A DNA stretch of 64,000 nucleotides from Manis javanica (lineage: Eukaryota; Chordata; Mammalia; Pholidota; Manidae): positions 139,001 through 203,000 of the forward strand of contig NC_133170.1 in NCBI RefSeq assembly GCF_040802235.1. Direction: 5' to 3'. The position numbers were made by a program, and so were the translations under genes. Positions 48,111 to 59,335 of the stretch are shown piece after piece. Within the stretch, counting starts at the first letter, position 1, and each line of letters begins with the position of its first letter. The notes beneath the pieces are model-generated. The model was not told the origin of the DNA and did no database searches. It saw only the letters and a program-made list of their open reading frames with translations.

Positions 48111-49029
48111 GCCCCATGGGCTCCCCCAGAGCCACTGCAGAAGGCAGTTCTCCATGATTCCCAGAATTTTTCCATGATTACGAGACTCCTCTGAGATACT
48201 GTATTAGAAGCCTCTTTAAACTAATAAGGTGCATTTGATGTAACAACTAATGAAGGAGGAATGTGTATAAAATATTCAAAATAATTGGGATGTGATGGGA
48301 TAAGGGATATTAAAAAAAATATCAAAGACCTAGTTGTGGGATGGAAGAGGCAGGGGTGCGCTCCGGCTGAGCGGGCTCGGAGCTTTCCCTCGCCAGCGCC
48401 GTGGGACCTGGAGCTCAGCTTGGGCCGCGTGAGGGTGAGAGCGGTAGGCAAGTGCTTCATGGCACCCAGCCCATAATGAGCAGCCAATAAGCAGCGTATG
48501 TGGGTTCTTGTTTCAGGATGCTGCTCGGTAGAATCAGCAGATTTAACAAGAGGATGTACGTGAAAAGCGCTTTGGGGGCAGACAGGAAGGGAGTCGTGCA
48601 TGGAGAGCACTCTTACTACTGAGTAGTTTGTGCACTGAAAAAAGTTTTCTGCAAAAGTGCTCATGCACTTTATTCCTCAACAGAATCCAGTCTCTTTGTT
48701 GCCATCATACTGATTTTCTCACTTTAATCTGGCAATCACTAATCCCAGGGACAAGGCTTTCTCAGATGTAGTTCACTTGCCAATCACTAAGAATCCAACT
48801 TCACCTCATCTATTTTAAAGAAATCTTTAAAGTATGTCCAACTGAGACACATTCTGGTTTGTGCTCCCAAGAAAAAGTATTACTCTGAATTAAAACCAAA
48901 ACTCGGTTCTTGTAGAGAAATCTGTTCTATGGAACTCTGGTCTCACAGGAGAACTTCCTCTGGATTCCCCACTAGCCCTTCACTGTCCCCAAGACTGCAA
49001 TGCCTCAGGTCCCCATCTGTCATGATTGA
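48111..49029. other. Unassigned DNA with a small CpG patch
   Basis: About ten CpG lie within 48355-48450, an isolated rise against depleted surroundings. Otherwise no gene or nameable repeat. Confidence 0.4.
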
Positions 49030-49330
49030 GACTTGGTGCTGTTGACTACGTGTTTGTCTTCCCAAAATCCATATGTCGAAACCCTAACCCCCAGAGTGGT
49101 CTTAATCACCTTTGGGAGGCAATGAGGTCATGAGACCTCATAAATGGGCCTGGTGCCTCTACAGTCTCTCGAGAGCTCCTTCTGTCATAAGAGATCATGG
49201 CTGGCCACCTGCAGGCTGCAAGGGGATGCTCACCGGAGCCCGACTGTGCTGGCACCTGATCCTGCAGCCTCCGTAACTGTGGAGTAAACTTGTGCTGTTA
49301 GTGAGCCACCCTCTCTGTGGTACTGTGTCA
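49030..49330 (+). mobile_element. MaLR (MLT1/MST-type) LTR
   Basis: 'cccaaaatccatatgtcgaa', 'accctaacccccagagtgg', 'cctttgggaggcaatgagg', 'gcctccgtaactgtggag' and 'gtgagccaccctctctgtgg' follow the LTR in order, including its right end. Confidence 0.8.
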
Positions 49331-51129
49331 GAGAAGCTCTAAGAACTCAGGCTAGGAAGTCCCCTCGCACCCTCCTCCCCACGTAAGGCTCAGTGTTGGG
49401 CTGTGGGTACATATCTCCCACTCGGCACACCGTCCCTTCACTACCACCTGGAAATCCCGCTTGTGTCTGCCACCCACTAGATCACGAGCTCCTTCCTCAT
49501 GTCTACGTTGTGCCATGTCATAGGGAAGACACATGTGTTAAGAAATAGTCATTGAACCAACGAAAAACTTCAATTTTTCACTTAGCAAAGGAGGGAGGTA
49601 AAAGGTAGCCAGCTCACAGAGTGCCCAGATTCTTCCATTTCTCCCCACGCACACTAGTGTCCTTGCCAGCGCCCCCACAGAAGGGGCCATGCAGGGGCCT
49701 CGATGGCTTCCTGGAAATGCCACTGCCGCCTTTTTGAGGCATCTTTACCACAAAGGCCAAGCTCTCAGGTAAAGCTTTTATTGATAGAGAAAATCTCGAA
49801 ATTTCTTTTAGTGGTTGTATGAGAGGGATGACGAGGTAAAGGAAAACACTGCAAATCAAGGGATTCTGTATGTTTTCTTTGTCAGGAGAGCAAAAAGTGC
49901 TCTATTTTTTAAACATAAGAACAGAGCTGTGTATCATCCCTCCTTTCCAGGAGCCATGAATCTTGTTTTCTGTTAACTTGGGAGCAGAGCTGTGCCTGAG
50001 CTTTAGTGCAGGAGGATGGGTGGTGTGAGGATCTGTCCCTGATCCTTAGAGGGACAGAAACTGAGGTCATAGTGGTGGGGGGCCATGGAGACCCCCACAG
50101 GCACTAGCCTGAGGCCAGGACAAGGAGCCAGCTCCCCCCACCAGCCGCCCCTCAGTCCCACCTGCGCTTTTAACATTCGGGTGCCCAGAAAGGAAGGCAG
50201 AGCAGCTTTCTACCCAGAGGCAGCTGCCCAGGGGCCTCAGCTTCCCAGGCTGCAGGCCTGAGGCCTGGTGATGCCATTCTCTCCAGCCCCCTCTCAGTAA
50301 ACAGGTCCCAGTCCCTGCAGTGTCCCTGTCAGCGCCGAGTCCTAGTCACCATACTCACTGGTGAGGGGGTGATAGGCCGTAACACGAGCCACTCTCTGTG
50401 ACGGTAAATCAAAGGTTAATATCAGGTCTTGGTGTTTCCCAAAGCAATAAAAACAGATAATCTTCCAGATGCCAGAACAAAATTCAGGTCACAAATGTGA
50501 GCGTCCTAAACATGCCCAACACACTTACTTCCCTCCCAACCCCACACAGAGGCAAAACCTTCGCCTACCTGCAGCGCTCGCCTCGCAGACTGCAGGAGTG
50601 CGATGCCGGGCCCCGTGGAGCTGCTCGGGAACCACGTAGGAAACACCGCTATTCTCAGTGCTGAGCACAGCCCCGCATGGGCCAGCGGCTGGGGAAGGCC
50701 CACTTCGGGCTTGGTGGCTGCTGCTCAGTTCCTGCTCCCCGCTCAGTTCCTGCCAGTAGCTCGTGGGGAAGCCTCTGCCAGAGGTGAGAGGCAAGCCAGG
50801 AGAAGAAGGGCATGGGGCCCACATGGTCTCTATTTCCCACCCAAGGGGCAGAGCAGCCCCTCTCCTCACCTTGGTCCAGCCCATCCAGGCCCTGGCAGAC
50901 GCCTGGGCATTCGGAGGCCACTGCGCTGCAGGCCAACATGTCCCTCTCCCAGCCTTCCCAGGAGGCTCCTTGCACAGGTGTGGCACCCAAGAAGGGTGGC
51001 CAGGGCGGGGTGGTGACAGCATCCAACCACAGCAACTGGTCTGTGGGCATGTGCAAGGTGTCTGCTTTGGACACACTTAGAAGTAACTGGGTCACTTTGA
51101 AGGAGAGGAACCAGACCCTCGTGTCACTT
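49331..51129. other. Unassigned, G+C-richer DNA
   Basis: 50.1-51.1 kb is G+C-rich with many overlapping frames on both strands, the longest 183 codons (50525-51076, minus). CpG is only modest. No domain or splice-bounded exon is evident. Confidence 0.45.
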
Positions 51130-51132
51130 TGA

Positions 51133-51290
51133 TGGGAGCTTTTATGTATTTATATAAAATCGCTTATATAATATATGTGTGTGCATATCTAATAATACAG
51201 GTATATAATGTATATGCTATTATATATTGTATCATACCATATGGTATTACATTATACTCTATTAAATTGAGGCTTATATAAGGCTAGAAA
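51133..51290. repeat. AT-rich TA-alternating tract with palindrome
   Basis: Long alternating TA/AT segments ('ttatataatatatgtgtg', 'tattatatattgtatc') with a perfect 14-base palindrome ATACCAT/ATGGTAT centred at 51240/51241. Likely an easily melted, slippage-prone tract. It is flanked by ordinary unique sequence. Confidence 0.7.
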
Positions 51291-52222
51291 TTTGTATCTT
51301 AGAATAAAGAGGCAATAAATTTTTACAAATGAAAGGACATGCATATTTGGGATGCAGAAGTTCTGTAAAATGCCTTCATACAGCAGACATGCAGGAAGAG
51401 ACAGTGAGTTCATCCTTTTTACTCAATTTAACATTTTAAAAATTGGCTCTTTATTCCAATTCACACAACAGAAATTGCTGATAAAATTTTTTAAAAAGCA
51501 CCTCCAGAACTGGATTGTTTTAACTGAAGTTAATAGTGTCCTTTACATTCTTTTACTTCATGTCCTTTTGCTATTATTGTGGGCAAGAGTCATGCAAATA
51601 ATCTTATGAGAACAGAAATGAATGTTTTCTTGCAACCGCTCAGGGTTCTGTTTTCTTACAGTCATTCCCGTTGGGGACTGAGTATGAGAAACGGCACCCT
51701 GGATGATGACCCGGAGGCCCGGCACACGGCTTCTCCCAGCAGCTAGGGTGCCCGGCCACCCCTGTGGCTGGGGGTTAATGCAACTGTCACCCCCTCCCTT
51801 TCCCTCAGAGTGGCCACTTGACTCCCCACCTGCGGATCAATTTCAGCCCCGCACAGAGGAGTCCTGTGCTCAGGCACTCACCTGGGGCCACGGCGACCCC
51901 AGAGCTCACAGCTAGTCCTCCCCTTCCTTCCACCTACATGCTCCTTTGGGAACCTGCCTTGGACCCCGATTTCCTTGGAGATACTAGTGCCAGAGCCACG
52001 ACCAGGGTCCTCCTGCTCAGAAAGCCCCCTGACCAGTCCATACCTCAGGGACCTCTCCACCCTCCCCATGCCCCCTGAGAATATCCTCCTCTGTGACTCC
52101 CCTTGCTTGGCCCTCTCGGTCCTCCACACACTGGTGAATTGTCCCACACCCCCAGGTACTGTATTTGGCCTTCCTGGACCCGCCAGCCTCCCCACACAGC
52201 CGTCAAGTGGGTGAGCTAGTCT
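51291..52222. other. Unassigned DNA
   Basis: AT-rich to 51.6 kb, then C-rich (51.7-52.2 kb). No gene or nameable repeat. Confidence 0.45.
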
Positions 52223-52410
52223 AAAAGTTCTCAGTCTTCACAGGAGCAAGAGCCTCTTGAGGAGCCTATTAATTAGGGACTGAACCTGTTAAAATGGATT
52301 CCTGCTCATTCCAGACATTCAGATTCAACAGGCCTAGGGCGGGATTAGGAAATTTTTCACAACTACCCCGGGTCAGGTGGCCATGCAAGGACCCTGCTTT
52401 GTAAAAAATT
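52223..52410 (-). mobile_element. MER5-type hAT miniature element
   Basis: 'aaaagttctcagtcttcaca', 'ggattcctgctcattccaga', 'cattcagattcaacaggcct' and 'gggtcaggtggccatgc' match a reverse MER5 element at full length. Confidence 0.65.
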
Positions 52411-52634
52411 GACCTGGTCCCAGGCCTCATGCCCATTGGTTCCTTCTGGCTGAAACTCATGGGCCAGGATTCTGGAGCAAGCAGCATGCAGGTAACAGGG
52501 AATCGACAATGACTAGCGAGGAACCCAGCCTGAGTGGGCCCAAATCATTCTGTGACATCAAGCTGGCATCCCAGGAAAGGATTCCAAACAGACATGGCCC
52601 AACCCGGTGACATTTCAAGCATTTCAAGAGAGAG
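52411..52634. other. Unassigned DNA
   Basis: Short interval between two MER5-like pieces. Nothing recognised. Confidence 0.4.
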
Positions 52635-52770
52635 AAAAGCACTTCCCAAACTTGGCCATATATTAAAATGGCCTGGGGTCTGGGATTAAAATACTGACTC
52701 AAGGGCCACACCTGGCCTTACACAGTCAGCTTCTCACAGTGGAGTCTGGGAGTTCCTGCTCTACCCCATG
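52635..52770 (-). mobile_element. MER5-like element, partial
   Basis: 'cttcccaaacttggccatat', 'attaaaatggcctggggtct' and 'aagggccacacctggcc' resemble one half of a MER5-type element. Confidence 0.45.
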
Positions 52771-55109
52771 CCCCAGATAACCCTGGAACAGACCTGCTTG
52801 TGCCCTATCAGCAATTAGGGACTCCAGGGACCCAGCGCATCCTTCTTGGTACCTGAAATTCCACAATTAGAGGTTCTAGGCCCTTTGGCCTAAAGACTAT
52901 TTTGTTATTCTGCTAATATTAAACATCTTCAGGAAAGAAGCCCCCTTCAGATGCCAGAGAACAGGTGTAAGTGACACAAGGCCCTGCCTCCGGGAGGTGC
53001 TGAGATGTGGCCCAGCAGAGGGCCCCTGCCCCGGGCCACGGCCGCCTAGGTCTCTGTGGCTCCAAATCTGCTCAACACTATTCTCCACCCCGCCAGCAGT
53101 TTCTCTTGGGTAGAGTAAGTATTTTCACACATGTGTCCTCCTCCTCTGGATTGCACACTTCTAAGGACAAAGAAGGTCTGGTTTTTCTCTATCTCAGACA
53201 TTACCCAGGATGTAAGTGTTCAACAAGCTGGTGCTTCATAAACAGAGGAGAGTACCTCGAGTCCTGCACCCTAACGGCAGGGGCTCGTCCAGCCTCCTCC
53301 TCTAAGTAGGTTTTGACAGTGAAGGATAGAGCATGAGTGTGGTATCCCCACCACCACCACCTCCCGTGGGGCAGAAGCTGAAGACACATCATAGACAGAT
53401 GCCAAACATCCACCTTTTGTGCTGAACCACTTCCAAAAGGGCGATGCCTCCCCCAGGCCACCTGCAACAGTACAGAGCTTTTCAGGGCTTGCTCTGCAAG
53501 CAAGCAGAGGGGGTAACTCTCTGTGGGTGCTGGCTTAGCTGTTGCCTGAAGGCCCACTTGCTCTAAATATTGTCTGTTGGCATCTTAATAAGAGCAAGTC
53601 TCTGATAACACGAGAGAAAGGGCATTAAGTTTTGCTGGGGTGACCGGAAATTGGGACACAACAGCAGGAGCCCAGCTTCCTGCTTGGACAGAATGTTCTT
53701 TCTTTTCCCTAAAGAAAAAGGAAACAGGACAGTGGACAGGCATGGAGCAGAGGATACTTAAAGGGGAAAGTAGGACCATATGGCAATGTCACTCACATCC
53801 CTTCCAGTTACTCTTCTGGCTAAGGCCGACCTAAAGAGGGGTGTGCTTAGGTAAAGAGTGGGGGACCGTATGGAGTGGGATGATTTTAAAGTGAGGGCAA
53901 GGATAACAACATAATGCCTTTATGAACAGAAGACTCAGTTTGATGAGAATATTTGGAATTTATATTTGGAAGCCACATGTCATGATCATCCTGGCAAACT
54001 AGCTCATACCTCTGACTAGGAATAGCCAGGTCTATCTGATGGGATTATCCCTTTGTGTTATAAACCAAACTGCTAGCTTGAACACTGGTTACATTAAAAA
54101 CACAAAGCCCAGAACCTGGGATTGAAGTGTAACTTTGTCCTTTACACATTAAATATTGCGGAATATTGCAACACATCTTTCCTAATGTGCTACGTCTGCA
54201 ATATGTCGACACAAGTTTAGGAGGGAACTAGGGGGCTGACTGTAAATCTGTTTCAAGTTGACTTGCCCACTTTTTTGTTTGTTTAAGATTTAAAGGAAGC
54301 TCTGTGCTCCATGTACCATGTCCTTCTCAAGACGTAGTACGCACAGGCCCAGGCTCATGCCTGCTGACTCAGACGCTCTCTCCAGCTTACGGTCCTGCTC
54401 ATCACAGGAGCCAGAACCTTCTTCCCCCAAACTCTCTGCAGAAAGTTGCCTAGCAGATGCCCTCCTGCCCAGCCTCGATCAGCAGCAGGGAACCTGGTGT
54501 CAGAGATCCCTTCAAGCTGGGTCACCCACTCCAGGTGGAACCAGCCATGTCCTATGCGGTTTGTGGGATGTGGCTGGCCTCAGGCAGGACAGGAAAAGCC
54601 TAAATCCTTTGGTAAAAAGTCTGAGGTGTTGGGATAGGATGGGATTCTCCTCTGTTCCTAAGGAATCAGACAGAAGGAGACTGGACTGACTGTCTCTACA
54701 TGAGTGGAGCTCTTTGCTGTGAGACGTGTTAGTTCCCAGGGCCCTGACACGACAGCCAGCCAGCTCTCACTGGGGACAGGACTGGCGTCAGGGCCCTGCA
54801 TTCATCTCCTTCTGTACATGGGCTTGTTCACCACTGGGAAGGAGCAGAGAGCAGGGTGGTGCCCTGTCATCACCTAGGCAATGACCCCACCAGAAACGCA
54901 CCTGCCTCCTCCTGGGCCAGGAGCGCCAGCTCATATCCCGCCTCAGCCACGAGCAGGGGCTCCACAGGGGCACAGAAATGACCTAAGGCCACCGCCGCCT
55001 TGGCCAGCCATCCTCACACACACCCTCAGCGCTGTCCTTCCCTGGCGCTGCCACCCTCATCTGTGTCACGCTGGGTGAAAGTATTTCCTTCTCCCAAGTG
55101 ATAAACCCA
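52771..55109. other. Unassigned DNA
   Basis: 2.3 kb without a nameable repeat, apart from a possible weak L2 tail at 53.10-53.24 kb and the CTCF-like core at 53012. A 123-codon frame (54318-54689, +) and others are not recognisable. Confidence 0.45.
53012..53023 (+). promoter_or_regulatory. Candidate CTCF core motif
   Basis: CCAGCAGAGGGC fits the CTCF core CCASYAGRKGGC at all twelve positions. It sits in locally G+C-rich, CpG-containing DNA and points right, opposite to the match at 4775. Core match only. Confidence 0.35.
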
Positions 55110-55190
55110 CAAGGACAGAGGGTGTGTGTTCTCACTCACGGCTCTGTCCCCGGCACTGAGCACTAAGGAGGTACCAGGAAATGCCCCGTA
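55110..55190 (+). mobile_element. L2 3' terminus
   Basis: 'aaggacagagggtgtgtgtt', 'ccggcactgagcactaagg' and 'ggtaccaggaaatgc' fit a short diverged L2 tail. Confidence 0.4.
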
Positions 55191-55242
55191 AGTCAGGACG
55201 AGAAGAGAGACAGGCCCAGGGTTGCTGAAGGAGGAGACGGGG

Positions 55243-55254
55243 TCAGCAGAGGGC
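55243..55254 (+). promoter_or_regulatory. Near-match to CTCF core
   Basis: TCAGCAGAGGGC matches the CTCF core at 11 of 12 positions. It lies at the left edge of the small CpG island that follows. Confidence 0.2.
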
Positions 55255-55570
55255 TGCCTGTGCGCAGGCGGAGTCCGCAGGGAGAGACGCCGCAGGCGAG
55301 GGCAGTATGCCAGGGGCGGTCAAGTCGGACCCCCACCAGTCCGATTTCGCCTCAACAGCCCCCTGAGATGCTGCTCGCTCTTCCCAAGCCGCACGTCTGC
55401 AGTCCCATGCTGGCGGGCTGTCGCAGGCTCACAAGGCAGGATGGCCGCCCCCGAGAGCAGGGCCCAGGGCCCTGCTTTGCTGAGAGCCGCGTCAGAGCCG
55501 GGGCTGGAGCAGCACTGGCCCCCCGGGGCGACACAGGGCAGACCCCCTCGGCCAGCGGCAGCCGCGTAAA
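55255..55570. promoter_or_regulatory. Small CpG island
   Basis: Hand counting finds about 26 CpG in about 316 bases. With G+C near two-thirds that is roughly three-quarters of the number expected from composition, meeting the usual island rule. Overlapping frames of 80-115 codons on both strands reflect the composition. No CCAAT, TATA or clear splice donor was found, so it may be an enhancer, an orphan island, or a minor promoter about 5 kb left of the main island. Confidence 0.55.
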
Positions 55571-56334
55571 ATGGCACAGATGACAGACTACCTTCATAGT
55601 GTCCCATACAGATTGGGATCAGCCCCCTTCTGGGCTGAAGTAAGATAAGGCCAGTAACTCAGGCTGTAATTTTAAGACCCATAAGCTCCAAAGTCGTCTT
55701 TATGGTATTTCAGCCTGAACTGGTTTTGTTTGATAAACTTCCATTCTTATCTTTAAGAAAATCGTGACTCAGCATTGCAACTTCTCCCAAACCAGAGAGG
55801 CATCGGGGACTGACCCACCCATCCCGTCATTCATCTGTTCAGCAAATACACGTCGACAAAGCCCTGCAGAGCTCCGTCTGGAGGAACAGCAACCTCCCCC
55901 TGCGAGGCCTCTGGGAGCCTGTGGCGCAGCCCAGGTGTGACCACCCGCCTCCTACACCCAACCCCAAACGCTAGTGCTGGCCTGAGACCCTGTAAATGGT
56001 GCTTCTGATTTGGCCTTGTGAAAATTAGGAAGCACATTAAGAGTCGTTTCCTAGCCTTCATCTCTTCAGAAGGAAAAAGACAGCTAACTGGGGTTTTGGG
56101 GTAGTAACAGGAGAAAAAAGAAGTAAATATGCAGAAGCTGGGCAAGAAATTAAGGTTACACGGGACACAACCTGCCTTCTTGTACTAAGGAGAGGAAACA
56201 GGTCCAGGGGGAGAGAACAAAGTTTCGGGGTAATTGTAAGAATTATTCACTAACAAATGATGTGACTGTATCAGCATTTTCAATGTGAAAAAGGATATAG
56301 GATTTAAGTGCCTTAACTAATTCCTTTTTTTTTA
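55571..56334. other. Unassigned DNA
   Basis: 55.83-55.95 kb may be a very diverged antisense L2 tail. No gene. Confidence 0.4.
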
Positions 56335-56500
56335 AGCAACTCTATAAAGGGTGCACTTGTTACCCCAAATTGCAGATGAGGAAACTGAAGGCACAGCAAA
56401 GTTAATATTTGCCTAGTTTTTGTACAACTAATAACTAATTATTAGCTAGTCAGCATCAGATCTGGTATTCAAACCCCAGGGTGTCTGATTCCAGAAATCA
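56335..56500 (-). mobile_element. MIR SINE, antisense
   Basis: 'ttaccccaaattgcagatg', 'aggaaactgaaggcacagc', 'catcagatctggtattcaaa' and 'ccccagggtgtctga' give a clear reverse MIR. Confidence 0.78.
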
Positions 56501-57019
56501 GAAACCAACTGTTTAACTTCACACATTCCACCTCTTGAACATTTGGAAAACATATATTTTAATGTGATACTTCTCACTAAACATGTCTAGTTTTTGGCAA
56601 TAAGTTCTTTCATTTTATTTTTCCAGATAAAGGAAATATAAAGTTAAGACTGACTTGAATAAGTTTGCAACTCTCCGAGGAATGCAGCAAAGGGTAAAGT
56701 TTGCTTTTAGAGTAATTTGATATTTTCTGAAACCAACATGCCATTGCATTATCTGGCAATACCAAATCAATGTCAGTCTCTGTTCAAACACAAGTTGTGC
56801 AAAGCATTAGAGTAGCTGGCAGCCTGGCGGACTAAATCACAGATCATCTCTCTGGGCATCAAAATTATAACTGAACACCTAATCACAATTAACTTTAGAC
56901 AAGACAGAGAGAATACACAAAATATGGTTAGGGACAAATTACAGGTAATTTTATTTAACAAATAACTCAAGCACAGATGGTATTTGTTACAATAGGCAAA
57001 TAACAAGGCATTCTTCATT
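56501..57019. other. Unassigned AT-rich DNA
   Basis: No gene or nameable repeat. Confidence 0.45.
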
Positions 57020-57140
57020 TGTTTATTCACTCATTCAACATATGTCTACTGACTACCTATGTGCCAAGTGCTATGGCAAATGCCTGGAACACAGATAACG
57101 ACAGACAGGCTACTGAGGAGCTCAAAGTCTAATAGCGGCC
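57020..57140 (-). mobile_element. L2 3' terminus, antisense
   Basis: 'ttattcactcattcaacata', 'tgtctactgactacctatgt', 'gccaagtgctatggcaaatg' and 'gaggagctcaaagtctaat' are reverse L2 terminal blocks. It probably belongs with 57415-57740. Confidence 0.8.
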
Positions 57141-57189
57141 GAAACAATGTGTTGTCGTGCACTTCTGGGGCCCAAATGGGGCAAGTCTA

Positions 57190-57370
57190 ATGAGGGGACA
57201 GAATCGGGGAAGCTTGGAAATCATGTGCACCTGAGTCCTAATTCTGATTCTGTCTTTTGCAACTTGTTCAGTCTGTTTTCTCATCTGAAAATGGGGATAA
57301 AAACATCCACCTCATAGAGTGGTTGTAAGTACTAAACTAAGTTTCATGTCCAAAACGTGCTAGTTCTCTT
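57190..57370 (+). mobile_element. MIR SINE
   Basis: 'ctgagtcctaattctgattc', 'ttttctcatctgaaaatggg', 'gataaaaacatccacctcat' and 'agagtggttgtaagtac' are sense MIR. It separates two parts of an antisense L2. Confidence 0.8.
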
Positions 57371-57414
57371 TCTCCATGCTTCTTTGAACTTCCCCACCAT
57401 CCCATGTCCCCAGG

Positions 57415-57740
57415 CTACCAAGAAAACAAAAATAGCTGGAAGAGCTGGAAAAGTGGTGAAAAGAGCTTAAGTGGTAACATGTGAGCTGGGTCTGGAAAGA
57501 TGAGCAAGAGGTGAAGTTGATAGGCAGAGCTGTGGCGAGGGTTTCCAGGAAATAGGCACAGTGTGTTCAAAAGCACCAAAGTAGGGAAGACCATGGCACT
57601 GGGAGCTAGCAGGGGCAGCGTGGGTGCTGAGCAGGTCCAAATATGGGCCGAACAGAGGAGTACGGCTGACGTGCTTTGAGTGTTGGTTGAGCTGGGAAGG
57701 GAGGCAGAGGCCCTCATGGATACGACTGGTCAGCTGTCTT
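57415..57740 (-). mobile_element. L2 3' region, antisense
   Basis: 'gtgagctgggtctggaaaga', 'tttccaggaaataggcacag', 'tgtgttcaaaagcaccaaag' and 'gtccaaatatgggccgaac' are successive reverse L2 blocks continuing from the piece at 57020. Confidence 0.7.
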
Positions 57741-58389
57741 CATGTAGTGCCATTTCCAGACCAGAGAGACAACGCCAGCCGCTCAGGCTGGGTGCTGGAT
57801 GTGAACACTCCCTGTGCACTCTCTCCTCTGAGCCACCTCACCTGTGGCCTGGGCACTGCTCGCCTGTCTCACCTCCTGACAAAACCTCAGAGTCCAGCCT
57901 CTGACAGCCCAATCTTGGACACTAAAGTCGGATCTTCTAAGATTCTAGATGTAGTTTGATTTTGTTTTGAGATCCAGTTTCTAGCTGTTTCAGCATGTGT
58001 GAAATGGAGATGGTGAGCGATCTATTCAAATACATTTTTTCTAGTGCCAGTAATAAATAGTAGCCCATTTAGAGAACATAATTCTAAAGAGACTCAACCA
58101 TAAATACAATTCATGGTATTACTCAGTTTCTCACATAAGTCAAATTCAAACTGATACAGGAGAAGATCATGATGGTGACATTAGAAGTTTATAAAGGCTC
58201 ATGTAATTATGATTAAAAAGAGCATTACTTTTATAGTCATTATTTAAAAAGTCATAATTTTGTGACTAAGCATGCCATTTAGGGTTAGCTACATTGTAGG
58301 CAGAAAAACAGTAATCAGTCTTAGTAAAGAAAATGCTCAGAAGAAAAGGGAGAGGACCTGTGGAAGAGGTGGTATTGAATTTGAAGCCA
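57741..58389. other. Unassigned DNA
   Basis: No gene or nameable repeat. Confidence 0.45.
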
Positions 58390-58560
58390 GAAAAGCAGTT
58401 CATGCTCCCATCTGATGACTTTTCCTCTGTGTCTTTGAACTTGTCACTTAACCTCTCTGAACCTCATTTTCCTCTCCCATTGGATGGAGATCATACCTAT
58501 ATGATTGGCTTCTTTTAGTATCAAGTAGCATAATACATGTTAAGGTGTTTTGTAACCTCA
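58390..58560 (+). mobile_element. MIR SINE
   Basis: 'gtgtctttgaacttgtcact', 'taacctctctgaacctcatt', 'ttcctctcccattggatgg' and 'tgttaaggtgttttgtaa' are the sense MIR core and 3' part. Confidence 0.78.
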
Positions 58561-59199
58561 AGTCTTTTTACTAATTATAATAATTATTAATTGTAAAATG
58601 AACCCAATGTTAAATGTCTACCAAAGGAAAAAAATATATGTGAAAGCCTACTAACATCACTATCAAACTTCGTAATGATGATGTATACACAAAGGAACTT
58701 CACAGCACTGTCATACAGTGTTTGAATTATTCTGTTTTCCTCCTCAGGCATTCACTGGTAATGGATGTTCTCCTGATCATTAGACCTGAGGGAGGTTACT
58801 TCAAAAAGGGTGCATGATCATAGAGAAATACTGTACAGGGCAGCCCAGCTTACAGAGCCTCTGAGGAACCCCACAGTAACTGTTAGCATAGTACTTTCCA
58901 AACTTACTGGAGCACAGAACTCTGCTTCCAAGGACTAGGATTAGCTCAAAAGAATATACTTAGGGAATATTTTTTTATGTAGACTTTTCTTAACAACAAA
59001 ACCAGTAACCATACCTAGGACCAATGTTTATGTAATTTTAGAGTGGAGGGTTCAATCAGTTTTACTTTGTCAAAATGGTAGTAAATTCTAACTTCTCTGT
59101 AAGCTTTTTCTCTCAGTTGTAAACATTTTACCTTCCTCCGTTATTGAGTTTGTAGAACTGCCTGAAACTAACTTAAGACAGGAAAACACCGTATCAAGA
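58561..59199. other. Unassigned AT-rich DNA
   Basis: 58.79-58.96 kb ('tactttccaaacttactgga', 'gcacagaactctgcttcc') resembles hAT-type miniature repeats but cannot be assigned. No gene. Confidence 0.4.
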
Positions 59200-59335
59200 A
59201 ACATTCTCCATTTTCCACATGGAGAAACGGAGTCACTAAGAGCATAAGTGACGTGGCCAAGTTCACACAGCTGTTAGGTGGTAGCTCTGAGGTTCAGACC
59301 CAGGTTATTTGCTCCAGAGCCAGTGAATGAACTGA
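59200..59335 (-). mobile_element. MIR SINE, antisense
   Basis: 'cattttccacatggagaaac', 'ggagtcactaagagcataag', 'tggccaagttcacacagctg' and 'ttaggtggtagctctgaggt' give a clear reverse MIR. Confidence 0.78.

Noticed and set aside
50525-51076. 183-codon minus-strand frame
   Set aside because: Five other frames of 65-146 codons overlap it on both strands, no domain is recognisable, and there is no promoter or splice evidence.
55222-55607. Overlapping frames of 81-115 codons in the small CpG island
   Set aside because: Open on both strands at once, low complexity, no domain.
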